NCBI RefSeq assembly: GCF_964204645.1
Contig: NC_134027.1
Coordinates: 8,916,485 to 8,980,484, forward strand
Source: Tubulanus polymorphus
Taxonomy: Eukaryota > Nemertea > Palaeonemertea > Tubulaniformes > Tubulanidae
Length of the DNA: 64,000 nt
Reading direction: 5' to 3'
Shown here: positions 24,207 to 37,222 of the stretch, piece after piece
Position numbering within the stretch: position 1 is the stretch's first letter
Layout of the letters: every line of letters begins with the position of its first letter
Made by a program: the position numbers and the translations under genes
The notes under the pieces: generated by a model
Databases searched by the model: none
The model's input: only the letters and a program-made list of their open reading frames with translations
Told to the model about the DNA's origin: nothing

Positions 24207-24497
24207 TCAGCAGAACTATCAGCGATAATCAATAATAGCATGTCATGCATTTCGGCCTCCGTGAATTACAGACATTGGTCTATTCGTCACCTTGATACTG
24301 TGAACGAACACACCTCACTGTCGTTTATAAATTACCACCAAGACGACACAGCGAGAAAACAAGAAGCCGCTCTATTATTACATTCCTGTAAAATATTAAT
24401 TCATACCCTATTACAAGCAAGCGCTGACCGGCAGGCATATTTATTTTACTATAGTGCATGTTTTATAATAATGCATTTCACTACATGTTCTATCATC
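24207..24497. repeat. Local duplication, copy 2
   Basis: This is the direct-orientation partner of 23036-23345, about 1.17 kb downstream. The two copies flank a MITE and the dead receptor exon. Confidence 0.85.
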
Positions 24498-25089
24498 TTC
24501 TTTTACACAACGACTCTTAATACTCTCGATTTTGCAAAATAGAATTATCAAACCAATACCGCTTGTCTACACACTAGGTTTGCGTGCAGAATTGTACATT
24601 CTATCCTATTTCCTCATTCACCAACATTCTATTCATAATTGATATTGTAATACTTGTACATGTACAACTATATACAGGCCACTGCTTGGCCGATGTTATG
24701 GCTTTGTTGAAAGGGACGTAACTTAACTAATGCCATGTCTCTATCAACAACCAAAAGATGAAATAATGCCTGCAAATGCTTGAAACTAGACAATGTGTAA
24801 ACGTTATCTCACAGTTGATAAAACCAGGTTTAGCTAATGTCGCTTGCTTTTAAAACAATGGTTTCATAAACTCGAAATTTTTACAATCTAATCGTGAGAT
24901 TAAATTTACAGTGGAAGCTTGTAACCAATGGTTGCAATGCATTTAAGAAACCTAACGGAGAACAGACATTAGACATTTCTAGACTATAACTAAAACTCTA
25001 TCTTCATCTTTTATGAAAACCTGACCAGCAGGTTACAAATTGCTATAATTAAGCAAGAAATTATGGTAATACATGATGTCATACGATGA

Positions 25090-25095
25090 TTTATT
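25090..25095 (-). terminator. TBC1D31: Polyadenylation signal of TBC1D31
   Basis: TTTATT on the plus strand is AATAAA on the gene strand, about 217 bases after the stop codon at 25312-25314. Confidence 0.5.
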
Positions 25096-25311
25096 ATATG
25101 GAGGCAATCATCATTTTTTACATGTAAATATGTTGTTAGATAAATGCAATTCTTAAGTACAATAGAAACAATACCGATATATCAAAGTACTCAATCAGCT
25201 ACAATGTTCTGAAGTACACATTTTCTGATTCTGAGAACTTATGATATGTTGATTTGGCGTAAACATCATGGCAGAGAGCTGGCTGCATCATCGAGTTGAG
25301 GAACCCAGTGA

Positions 25312-28300
25312 TCATCTAGGGCCAGGACGACTTTCTCTCGCGAGTTTTTCACGAATTCTTCGAACTTCTAACATCAGTTTATGTTCACCTTCATCAAGTT
25401 TCTGACGGTCTGATCGCAGCGATGCTGAAATTAATGAAATAAATGATATTCAAATAGAATTAGATAACACGTTTAAGGACTGCATAAGAGGGGCTGCTCA
25501 TAAATTGGTTAATATTTCGCTTAATGTCTTAGTTAACAAGGTTGCCACTTGTATTTGACTTGCTTTTTCTCCCGACTTTTCTCTCACAATTCCCCGACAT
25601 GCTGTTTTCCCTGATTTGATCTGCTTTGAATCCAATCAATTAACGCAGTCAAATACGTATTACATAGGCGGAAACTGTTTGATTATCCGCACGATCGAGC
25701 AGTCTCAATAAATTTCCGACTTTCCCCGGATTTTTCGCTATTCGCGAAATTCCGACTTTTCCCAGCTTTCCAAGTAAGTAGCTGTAATCTCAATAATTAG
25801 CGTGTGTATAGTTAACTCGGTTCACATGGTGCTGTGACTACTGCAAAACAAAATGTCTCGAAACTAGGTCCCTGAAAATGTCATCTTACACGTCGAATGC
25901 ACTCACGATAAGAGGATGATGACGAGGTCACTGATTCGACGTCACCGTTGTTATTTTCATCGTTCGCCATATTTTGCCGCAATTCCCGTAAACGCTCTGA
26001 TCGAAATATAGAATTTTTATCGTATCAACAAAAATTAATAAGTAATAATGTTATCAATTTCACTTGATACTAGAATAGAATGTTGAAGTTTGAATACAAT
26101 TACGAGTACTAACCAAATGATTTTTGCAGATCTTCCGAGTCATCTGATTCTGTAATCACACTACGCGCACCAGTCCCACCGTACACGCGGTTCACAAACT
26201 CTTGCTCTTCAGAATCGGCGAAAGCCTTCTACACAAAATAGATTTTAAAGCATAGTAACTTACAAGGAAATGTCAGGAGCAAAAACCAATAAAATTCTCA
26301 AAACTAAATGTGACGCAGGTAGAAAGAAAAAAAAAAACCACTCGATCAACTTTTAAACCAATCATCAATAACCACACTAAAGAGATATCTCAACTTATCT
26401 CTGCAAAATAAGCTTCTGCATTATGAACTATGCAAAAAACGCTTCCTGATTTTGGATACACTTTTTCCTCCCTGCTAATTGAGGCTATGGACATTATTAT
26501 CTATATTTACTGTGTAAACAGTTCGTAAAATGATGAAACCGTTTAATTCAAAATGGTGTAACATTGGCAATTATTTAGTCAGTGGTAAATAGATAGATGG
26601 TTAAGTACACAACAGGTCAACTGCTAATTTACAGTCTGCCAATTCCTTGTACATGTATATCGTACGAGGTGTCAATTGTTTAATGGCTTCTCAGAAGTAG
26701 GGACTGACTTCATTAACACCTCTGTGGCTTCACCAAGCTTTGTCCAAAAATTATGTCACAAATGACAACAATTCAGAAATTCAAATTCTATTTGAAATTG
26801 GTATGAAATACATATACAATCGCTGGCACTATTGCACTCTGCAATTTGTGTATTCGCTTGAGGATATTTTCATTTTAGCATGATTATCTATTGATAAATC
26901 AAGATGTCAAAAACTTGTTTGTTGCCATTATAGTGTCCGTAGAGTGGATAAAAAGGGTCGGTGCCATTCATAACTGGTGCGTAACCAGGACAAGTCGATA
27001 TTCCTGGTACAGGTATGACGTAATCGCTCTGTTGTGTAAATGTAAGCTTATTCACACTCTTAAATTACCACATGCCTAGGATTATCAGCTAGTATGTTCT
27101 ATTCCGGAAGGTGTGGGAAGTGAACATCCTCCCAGGTCATACCAAAGTCAAGTAATTGGGTAAGAAACCACCTGCTTCGATCTGCATAAACCACTAATTT
27201 GATAAAAGTACAATTCCCCGTAAATCTAGCTTTGTTGTACCTTATGTTCTTTGACTTGATCCATTAGATTTTCAATCTTTCGCTCCATTGCTGCATTTTC
27301 ATCGTATCTCTTCGCCATCTGTTGTATGAATAATTCATGAATTAAACCGATATTATTGTATTTCAGTTAAATGCCACATTTACTGTATCTTATTCAGGGC
27401 TGCCAAAATCTGAAAAGTGCTATCAGTAACAAATTAAATTTTTTCCTGTAACATTCCAACGTTCATATTAATCAATAATAAACAGTAAACAACCCTCAGT
27501 AACATCTTTTGAATTTCTGTATGCATCAAACAAATGAAATCAGTATTCCTCTTTATAGAATAGTAACAAAAACTGAAAATCAGGAACAGTTGGCAGCTCT
27601 ACTTATTGTATTTGCATATATTCCATTACCTGTAATAGTTCGCGTTCGTGTTGCATTTCTTCCAAGCGATGTCGCAATTCCAGCTCGTTCATCATTCTAC
27701 CGTCCATGGCTAATTGCTCGACATGACCCAATTCCTTTTGCATCGCCTACGATGAGAATAACGATAATATCCAATATCTCTAGCCCTTTTCAAAATGAAC
27801 TAGATAATGGTTAACAAGGGTAAGTCATTTTCTAGTAAATATAAAGACATAATGACTTCTTGATAACGCATTTCTCTTTTCTTAGTAAACCAAAGTATTA
27901 AAAGAATATACAACCAGACTCACCCTTTTGTGTGGATCTCCGACATCGTCCGGAATGAATTCGTGGAATTTTAATCTACGCGATATTTCTGCCTCTTTAT
28001 CAATGCCATCCGCGTAATGTTTCTGGCCGAATGTTGATTTAAGGGCCTCTCGTTCTAAATCCTATAGAATAATTTTGTTAGAAACTTAAGCAATGATAAA
28101 GATGTAACGAATAACACGTTGAAAATAGTCAAGCAGTGAAGTGAATAAACATGGTTTTTTATATGCCGCAAAACTTTCTGTAATAAACAAAGAAACTGTC
28201 AGTCTAACAGGGTGGCCACTTTTATTTGACTTCTATTCCCTGACATGCACGTTATTTTCCTTGACTTGATCTGCTAAGAATCCAATCAATTAACACGTAA

Positions 28301-31300
28301 GATATAGATGTAAACTGTTTGATTTCCCTAAATTTTCCCGGATTTTAGCTTTAAAAAAAAAATATTACTGATTATACTGATTATTCCGTGGCTTTTTTTT
28401 AAAAAGAAATTTCCCTGATTTCCAGGTTAAGTGGCCACCTGGTCAAATATAATTATTACCTGCTGTAACATTTGTTTCTGCAACTGCAGTTGCATGTTCC
28501 TGCTTTCCGCTTCGTTGATCGCATTTCTTGTCTCTTGGTCACGAATCAATTTCTAAGAAGAAAAGAAATAATCATAATCTTTATCATTCTGCATTTATTG
28601 CCCGTCGATCGATAAACGACCAACCTTGCTCTGCAATTCATCGTCCAGGCGTTTGAGTTCCAGTTCTTTCTGGCGTTGTTGATGATGCATGAATTTTCGT
28701 CGTGCCGCGTCCAACAGAGTCATCTCCTTCACTTTCATTTCGCGATTCATTGCCTGTAGTCTAAAACAACAACATTTTCTATCATTCAACCCGAAAACCA
28801 AGTCCAAGAATGAAAGACTCCATTAAATGCCGTGATTCCGATCACAAGCCACCTCAGGAGTTTTACCTTTAGCAAAAAATTGTGAGTTTAAACTCGCATT
28901 TATTTGCAAGTAGTGCCTCATGTACCCTCATTAAAAGGCTTTACTGTCTGTCACACTCATTGATACGTGTAAATTTTGTATCTATACTCTAAATAGTTGT
29001 TTATTTCGACTGTGGGCTTATATGCCTTCTGCAGATAGTTCATCATTTTATCTAGTTATCATACATGGTGAGGCTGAAGTGAATCAGCGAAATCGATCGT
29101 GCGTTGGATTACATTATTTTTCAAATGAATTTTGTTTTCGTTGTGGCGTCATCGTTCATTCGACTCTTTTCCAAAAGTTTTACCTTTGTCTTTGCTCAAC
29201 GAGTTTTTCCTCCTCGTCTTTGATCATCAAGCGTCGTTTTTCTTCGGCATCCATCAGCAACTGCTGCTGTCGATACCAAGCCTCCTCCTCATGTCGATGG
29301 TGAATCGTTTCTTGTTGTAGTTGCAGCGACAACTGCCTGAAAGTCACCAATTTTGAATACCGGGTCATAGATTTCATCCGATAAGACCATTATCTAGACT
29401 CCACCATTAAACTTGAAAACAATTACGTTGTCAGAAAAAACGAAAACAACAGACTACAATGATAAAGTTGCCAGCTGATCTTGACTCAAGCAGCGAACTA
29501 CGGAAAGCCCATGCTAATGAGGACGCATTAATCTACAAATTCTGCTACCGAGGTAGGTGGAAAATTGATGACGGAACATATGGTAATATGACCACTCGCA
29601 TTCAGCAATGAAATTATCACATCGCAGAGGGCTCGTTTTGGCTGGATCATTTAGACAAATCATCGGTCCTTTTTCGTAATAAATAAGAAGAAACTTTTTT
29701 GTAGATTGTCAGTTGTTCATGAACTTGGATAGAATAAAAGAAATATCTATCATATTGTGCCTAGAATCAAAGATAAAAAATATGTTGTACCTTTGTTTCA
29801 AATATTCCATTTCCTCTTGGCGTAGTCGCTCTCGTTCTTGTATTTGGTAGTCAACGATGAATTTCGGGTATTTGTTGAATATCGGGTACTGGCCTTTCGT
29901 TAGCGGCTGGAACGGTTCTAACATTCGTTTCGGGTTGATCTCAACTGGCGACGCGGATTCGATGCGATACGCTTCCTTGATAACTTGATTCAGATCGACC
30001 GCGTTTCGATTGTGGAAATAATACTAGAGAACGAGAAAACTATCATTCAGAACAGATTTCCCATACCCTTTAAATCAATATCCAGCCAACTAATTAGACA
30101 AATGAAAGACGATACTGCAATAAATAGGTACAGTATATAATAAATACAATGTCTGTGTCAAAAAATCTTGCTTTGAATATTTTTTTCATGGAATTTATGA
30201 TTCATGATGAAAAAATAAGAAGTATAGAAAATAAGAAGGACCTTGAGACTTCGTCGACAAAATCATGTTCCACAAGACACTTTGGGAAAATAATGAACAA
30301 GAGCACTTCAGGTTAGGCTGTGGGACAATGTAGCTAGAGTTATTAAGTATTTTCTTATGCTATATACGGCGCACACGATTAAGTGTTGTTAATAGCCGTA
30401 CCTTAAAATCATCGATTTCTGTACAGTTCAGAAGAGCACCGCGTGAACAGATAGAGTATGATACGACTGACGTGAGCAGGAATGACGGGTGATTACTGAT
30501 GACGTTGTCCCACATTTTCAACCATTCGTCCTTCGTAAGAACCTCGGAGAACGCCGTTTCCAACAAGGGCCACGCATAAATCTGTAAGAAACGTCTTCAC
30601 GTTGATAGACGAAAGCCAAATTTCAAGTTCATTTCAATTTGTAAAATGACGATCATACCTGAGAGGTGACTTTATATTTGACGAAATGCTGCAACAACTC
30701 TTTATCATGATGGGCGAGCAGGTTTTCCACCATACTCAGCATATTGATTGGTGGGTTTGGGAAATATTCGAACCAATGTTGACACCAATTAACTGCAATA
30801 TACAAGAAATTGCAGCCTTTAACTAACATAGGGATCAGTTCCTCAAAAGTTGGTTAGAGTTAACCAGTGGATAGTTGACATAGTGACAATTAAAAGTTCA
30901 TTGTAACTATGGTATTCATCCGCTGGTTATCTTCAACCAACTATTGAGCACCTGAATTTAAGTAGAAAACTTAGTGGTTCTTTGTCGATATACTTTATTC
31001 CGGTGTCGAGAGACTCACCGAGTATAGAGGCAACAACCTCAAAACAGACAAGCTGATTGTTCTGACACAGTTTCACGAAAGGAAACGCGAACAGCGGTAA
31101 ATACTGCGTCTCACCGAATATCGGAGACCAATGAGCCATGGCTGATAAAGTCCTACAACAGATGAAATAAGATTTGAAAAAATTTTATGATAAAAGTTGA
31201 AAATCCGGGATAGGTGAAAATTGGTATGAAATGCGGCGTTGAATTACCGTTGAAGCACTCGAAGCAATTTGCGACTTTTGATCGGGTATTCTTGGTGAAT

Positions 31301-34300
31301 TTTCGTATACGAGGAATGGGTTCCTTTATCGACGAGTGCGGCGTATGCGGCGTGGTTCTCCGGCAGACGCAGTAAACTACGCCAAATGAACATGCGATAC
31401 TTCACCGGATATTCGCCGTATCCTTTCAAAATTCCGAGCAGACGCTTATGATTCAGTCCGGCGGGTAGCGACTCCTCGGGCTATTGATGAGATAAGAACT
31501 AGACAAGTGTAGTTTACAAATTTAGGAAAATATTGAAATTCTTCGCATTTGTTATTTTCTGCAAGGCTCTTTTGTCATTATATTATCACTTGAATTTGCA
31601 GGTACTTTGCAAAAGAGACTAACTAACCTCTTCAACGGTAAAAACTTGAGGTATTTTAGAAATCAACGGTTTCTTCTGTTCGTCGAGTTCATCATCTTTC
31701 GAACTGACAATCTGCACGAGTGGCGCAGGCGGCTGAAGATAGATTAACATTTCTTCACTAACCAAGTCAGAATGTTCCAGGACCTTGGACAAGTATCTTT
31801 GAGCATAATAACTTTTTCAATTGCTAAATAATCTATTCGTTCCAAAGCACAAACCTTATTAATCTCGGATGTTAGTGCGTGCACTCCGAGCAGATTGATC
31901 GTGCCGTCTTCGATCACGCAGACGACGTACCGTCCGTTCGGGCTGATCGATGCGTTCATGATTCGTTTGTCGATGGATCCAATATCGAACAACAATTTAC
32001 ACGTGACGATATCGATAAACCTCATTATCCCATCCTGGCTAAGGACTCCGAGTACCTTCAAGCAAATATCAGTAACGTTCATGTTCATTTGAGACAAAAA
32101 TCATTTTCTATGTTCAGTGGTAAACCACACAGATCCACATTATTTATGGTACTTGATCATTACTATCAGTCTGCAACAGCAACCAGATATGCTCTCAGGC
32201 CAATTCTACATAATCGTGATTAGTTACCGGCATCATTTTCATTTTACCTGTTTTCCGGGACAGCCGAATAATTCGGGAAGAAATCCCAACTGTTTAACGC
32301 ATTTCACTTTAGCTGGCAGCTGAATGATGTGCTGCATTTGATGAGTTTCTAAGTTCCAGACATGGATAAACTTAGACTTTCCACCAGCAGCTAAAAGTCG
32401 GCCGTCTCTATATGAAAAGAGAATTATTATAGAGAACTCAAGGAAAAGAAAGTCAAATTCAGCGAACATTCAAAACAGCAATAATATGTCACAATCATAA
32501 CCCAGTTTCAGTTATGAATAAATAATGTAAAATAATCTTAGGTATTTATCTTAAAAGGGTAATGGAACGAACCTAGAACAAGCAAAATCCTTGAAGTGCA
32601 CATCACTGTCAGGAACGGGTAACTGGTATTTACAATTCAGCGTTTCTGAATCCCAGCAAAATATTGAAAAGTCCTTGAAACACGTCATTATACTGTTACT
32701 CATTGGCAAAAAGAAAACCTAAAAAATAGGTCATACATATATATTAATTGCCCAGAATTGATATGTACTTGACTGTTTTCCCGAGCGTCATAATCAGGAA
32801 CTTAAGAGATTAAGGAACATGGTTTGTCGTGTCATTTAGATGGCAAGACTCATAATGTGATTCAGTAATACGTTAATACCTTAACAATGCCAACGTTTTC
32901 TTTGATGTTCAATTTTCGTTTACGTTGGAAAGTGTCTAAATCCCACAGCTGGGCCGTATCCGCAGAGCTTGTCAGGGCATAACGTCCCGATGCGTGGACC
33001 GAGATTGTATGTATGGCCGACTCGTGGCCTTTCATCCACGCAATCAATTCCTTTTTCTCTGAAAGTGAAAATAAAACGAGGATAACATCGTCAAATCCAC
33101 TAAATCCATGATCCACCAAATACATAAAGTAGGGTTTTTAAGGAGAGAATTTGAATTTTCACAAAGTGTCCGAATCACTTTCATATCCCAATTACAGTGA
33201 CTTTTCCTAGAAAGGTATTGTGTTTATCTTGGTAAACCATCAATTATGGGGTTTTGCAAGCAAATTCTTATCCTATACACTAACTAAACTCGTTTTCTAA
33301 TTTGGTAACTGCCTACAAAAGAAATCCTGGTCTCAATTGTATGGATTTAGGTGTAGCTGCTGTACGACTTCAAACATTTCTAATTACCTATTTCTCAAAA
33401 TTAAAGGAGTTTTGGGCATTTTGTGCAAACTAAATGAGTTTCATGCACCTTTAAAAGCATTTTCAGCTCAGGAATTTTCAAGGAATCAAGGAGTTGTGGC
33501 AAAGTTTTTCATCGATTCTGTCTTATTCCTTACCTGCGTCAAAACATTTCAGAGTATAATCTGACAGAGCAACGAGAAATTCGTGTCGTCGTCTCAAACT
33601 GAAAGCCAAAGCAGTACATGCCACGCCGGTCTTCTGAACCAGCTCAAATCTGCAAATAAATTCCATGTCAAAACATGTCAGTCACCTAATCGTTGATGGC
33701 AAGCTATTACTCGGATAAGGTTATAGGTGGGCTCTGAAATATCCAACAGGGCGGCCACTCTCTGCCCATTTATAAATTTCTAGGATTAAAATGTTACAGT
33801 TCATTCATCTTTCGTTGAAATCACCAATCAAGACCAATTTGAGGTATGTGTTCAAAAGTTTTAGAGAAATATACCCAAAAAATCGATGTCAGACAAAAAA
33901 TAGACAATAGGCATAGTAACAAGCTACATCAAGAACAGTTCACATGATTTTTATAAGAGAACTCAGGAGGGGCACACAAATACTCTTTTTTTTATAAGAA
34001 GAATGAAAAATTATGACTCAGTATGCAAGAGAATGCCATCTGTTTAGTATTGTTTATTCTATTTACCTATTCCTATTGAGATCGAACTGGTAAATGCTGC
34101 CCTGGTGATCACAAGCAAGAAATGTGTCGCCTTCCGCGTCGAACGCGCTGTGGAGGAATCGAATATTTCTCGACGGGTGCGATAAAGAGCTCGGCACGGT
34201 GTTCGAAATTGTAACAATAATTCTGAAAAACAATCAATTCAAATGAAGGGAATGAGAAAGTGTTGAACGATCGAAAGGCAGACTCTTGAACAAAATAATC

Positions 34301-34409
34301 TTGTTCATTTTCGACAATTTCGTTAATCTCACCCGTCGTAAATTGTTGGGTTCGGTTTTCTGCACCAAATTTTCCCCGTTGTCCTCTTACACAGATCAAC
34401 AGTCTGCAT
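25312..34409 (-). CDS. TBC1D31: TBC1D31 (WDR67) homologue: WD40 plus TBC domain plus coiled coil, complete
   Basis: This is a centrosome/centriolar-satellite protein linked to ciliogenesis in vertebrates. There are 22 coding exons on the minus strand, in order: 34333-34409, 34067-34222, 33534-33649, 32880-33058, 32573-32718, 32248-32407, 31855-32055, 31628-31732, 31248-31480, 31019-31152, 30659-30792, 30402-30581, 29791-30023, 29184-29336, 28625-28760, 28460-28552, 27924-28061, 27630-27746, 27241-27318, 26114-26228, 25907-25996, 25312-25424. Every phase agrees. The total is 1,028 residues; the human protein is about 1,066. The start resembles the human one (MQTVDL...GKIWCRKPNP). WD40 repeats fill the first third (HESAIHTISVHASGRY, TAQLWDLDTFQRK). 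The TBC region begins at LKGYGEYPVKYRMFIW and runs through FPFVKLCQNNQLVCFEV and WPLLETAFSEVL. The C-terminal half is charged coiled coil (QERERLRQEEMEYL, KVKEMTLLDAARRKF). The canonical TBC arginine and glutamine fingers are not apparent, so GAP activity is doubtful. Confidence 0.96.
25538..25785. mobile_element. Degenerate MITE of the GGTGGCCACT family in TBC1D31 intron
   Basis: AAGGTTGCCACTTGTATTTGAC on the left and CCGACTTTTCCCAGCTTTCC on the right match the copies at 28208-28442 and 57371-57590, with decay at the ends. Confidence 0.6.
28208..28442. mobile_element. MITE with CAGGGTGGCCACT ends in TBC1D31 intron
   Basis: The left end CAGGGTGGCCACTT and right end AAGTGGCCACCTGG are inverted repeats bounding 235 bp. 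The interior includes TTCCCTGACATGC and TTTCCCTGATTTCCAGG, as in the other copies. Confidence 0.8.
30840..30956. mobile_element. Short MITE with CTCAAAAGTTGGTTAGAGTT ends
   Basis: The left CTCAAAAGTTGGTTAGAGTTAACCAG and right CTGGTTATCTTCAACCAACTATTGAG are inverted. The element lies in the TBC1D31 intron 30793-31018. A longer relative is at 53060-53385. Confidence 0.7.
33133..33505. mobile_element. MITE of the CAGGGTCCCTAC family in TBC1D31 intron
   Basis: Closely resembles the interior of 23367-23744: the ATCACTTTCATATCC, TGTTTATCTTGGT, CACTAACTAAACTCG and TTTTGGGCATTTTG blocks occur in the same order. The terminal repeats are eroded. Confidence 0.7.
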
Positions 34410-34869
34410 GTTGCCGTTGCATCCGCGGAAATCAGTCTGTTTCAGGGATTAAATGAGTGATTTTCGAAAGTTTCTGCTTTTTAAACTCGGCGGGACTACT
34501 GGATGTTTCACGCGTCTCAGAACCCGGTGGCACCTTTTAAATTCAATTCAATTTAATCATTATTGATCCAAAATCCGGATAGGTCGGATGATATAGCTTA
34601 TTCCATACTATATATCGACCCCGTATAAAGTATTTTTCGGATGATATAACTTATTCCATACTATATATCGACCCCGTATAAACCTAAATCTTTTAACCCC
34701 AAATTCCGACGTTGTATTTCGATACTCAGTAGAGTTTGCGATCCATTGACATTTTGCCACGTCTAGTTTGAAGAAGAATCCCGTAAAATCGCACTGTCAT
34801 TCCTTATACATCGAATCGATATTTAACAGAGTAATACAGAGGAGGTAGCGAACTGACCGAGCAACGAAA
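34410..34869. promoter_or_regulatory. Shared bidirectional promoter region of TBC1D31 and DERL1
   Basis: The two start codons (34409 minus, 34870 plus) face away from each other across 460 bp, so the promoters and 5' UTRs of both genes must lie here unless there are distant non-coding exons. The stretch holds a direct repeat of about 51 bp (34582-34632 and 34633-34683) containing TTATTCCATACTATATATCG. An AG-preceded segment just before the TBC1D31 ATG could be a 5' UTR splice site. Dual promoter function is inferred from geometry. Confidence 0.6.
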
Positions 34870-37222
34870 ATGTCGAACGATATCGGTGACTGGTATCGTA
34901 GTATACCGCAAATATCCAAGTACTGGTTCACGGCTTCGATCGTGCTACCCCTCATCGGAAAACTAGGACTCTTAAGCCCGATACATATGATCTTACATTA
35001 CGATTGGTTCATTCATCATTTTCAGGTAGGCCAAGATTGCTTCATTTTTTATACCGGGTAGTTAGGTTTGGGACCGAATTAAGGATATTCGAATGGTCGA
35101 GCGGAGTAAATGCAGGGGCGGATGGGGCCCGGCCCGGTTTTTGTTCCCAAGATAACATTATTGTGTAGTAATTTTGTGTTGGAATGATTCTAAAATATAA
35201 TTACCACATAATAAAAAGTGAGATGATATAACTGCTGTTTTGTCTGAATTATTGTAGACTACTGAGTGTGTAATGCATTTTGAATTCACTGATTTGACTT
35301 TTTTTTATCTTGTAGTTATGGAGACCAGTTACGGCGCTTTTCTATTATCCAATCTCACCGAATACCGGCTTCCACTATCTTATAAATTTATACTTCCTTT
35401 ATTCCTATTCAACACGACTTGAGACTGGTAAGTAGCCTAATCAGTTAAATCCTGCCGGTTTTGAATGTCTATTAATCTGACAGCAAAATGAAGTGTAGAT
35501 TCAATGCATATCATATGATTGTCTAAAAAACCGATGCTTGTTTCTCCTAATCAGCTGTGTTTCATTTTGTAAACTGCAATGAAAGTTCTTATCGGATCTG
35601 TTATTGGTTAGCTTGATCACGATATTAAAAAGTAATGTACAGGGTACCCGGTAGATAAGCTGCCTGGTCAACTTTAAGCTCAGCAGTAAATGAGATACAT
35701 GGTATCAAATTTTTTAGCCGTATAGGCCTACATATGTAATAATCAAATTTTCCATTGTAATTCTTTTTTTCTAGGTGTATTTGATGGTCGACCAGCTGAC
35801 TATCTTTTCATGCTTATTTTCAACTGGATCATCCTAGTTGTATCCTTTTATTTGAATGAATAATTTAGAAAATTCTCTGTACACTGAACATTGTGATATA
35901 TATTTTACAGTAGAATCTGCTTTATTCGGATCTTCGCGATCGAGGAAATTCATCAGTTTTTCAATAGGCCCAGGTCTGAACATCATATTTACATGAATTT
36001 ATGTAGTTTTAATTCATGTATATAGATGTAGGTGGAACCTAAATATTATCTGGATTCAACTGATCCGATTAAGCAGGTTTGACTAGAGCACCAGCGACAT
36101 ACACCCAAATTATTATATTATTTCTGTTAAAGAATCTATATTAACCAAAAAAACTAATTTACATGGAATATCCTTGACGTATTTGTACAGATAATAGGTC
36201 TATTGGCTGAAATTATGGTAAGTAATTCTTAGTTGCTGATGTACATTTCATAGGCCTCAATCAAATATTCTATACCTGTGATCAAAATCATTAAAACATC
36301 TATATCGCTTGATAATTGCAGTTATTGATGGACCCGATGATTCTCAGTGTTTTATATATTTGGTGTCAGCTCAATCGCGATCAAATCGTACAGTTCTGGT
36401 TCGGTACACAGTTCAAGGTAAATTGATGCTAGATCATCGAAACAACGATAGTTTCTACTCTGACAAGCAGCGGAGTCGAACACCGCCTTATTGTTTTTGG
36501 ACACGATGCATGCAGAATATCGATACTGTCGGCTTCTAAGCATTTTCATCGTCCTTATCGTTCTCAATGAAAATCGGCTCGTTTGCGAGGGGAAATAGAC
36601 CATTTTCCTAGGGTGTTTTCCTTACTACAGTGTATTTCAATTGAAACCTTTCTATAAGATAATATATTTAAAGATGAAATTTATGCTGGATCTGTTTGAT
36701 TTAATGGTACGTGATTTGTTTTCAGGCGATGTATCTTCCTTGGGTACTTGTTGGATTTAATATGATCATTCGAGGCGGGTAAGTAAAGTAAAAGTTAAAA
36801 ATTCATATTTGAAGTGATGATATCGGTCACTAGTAAACTGTATGTTTTCATTTGCAAACTTTGAATGTGAACCTTTGATATTTCTGTGGTTTTCAGAGGT
36901 TTGATGGAGCTAATTGGAATTTTTGTCGGCCATTTGTACTTTTTCCTTATGTTCAAGTATCCGATTGATTTTGGCGGCATGCGACTTCTGCATACTCCGC
37001 AAATTCTGTAAGAGCGAATTTCCTAGTAGCAAATTACATCAAGAGAAATAACTTTAGAATCCATCTAATTTTTCCTTCCTAAATTTCAGATACAAATATT
37101 TTCCGAATAGGAGAGGTGGTGTATCCGGGTTCGGGCAAGCGCCAGAGGCCCGTCGCCAGCCCGATGCTGTTGATAATAGGCGACACCGGTGGGGCACTGG
37201 ATTCCAACTAGGCGGAAACTAA
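34870..37222 (+). CDS. DERL1: Derlin-1, complete
   Basis: A rhomboid-family pseudoprotease of the ER membrane that forms part of the ER-associated degradation channel. Exons: 34870-35025, 35316-35427, 35775-35839, 36191-36217, 36322-36417, 36726-36778, 36897-37007, 37090-37222. Phases agree and give 250 residues; human Derlin-1 has 251. The N-terminus MSNDIGDWYRSIPQISKYWF matches the family start. The WR motif is present (LWRPVTALFYYP), followed by FDGRPADYLFMLIFNW, the hydrophobic segments, and the Gx3G-like FVGHLYFF. The C-terminus RHRWGTGFQLGGN matches the SHP box that binds the p97/VCP ATPase in human Derlin-1. One exon is only 27 bases long. The gene is head-to-head with TBC1D31, as in human. 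Confidence 0.97.
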
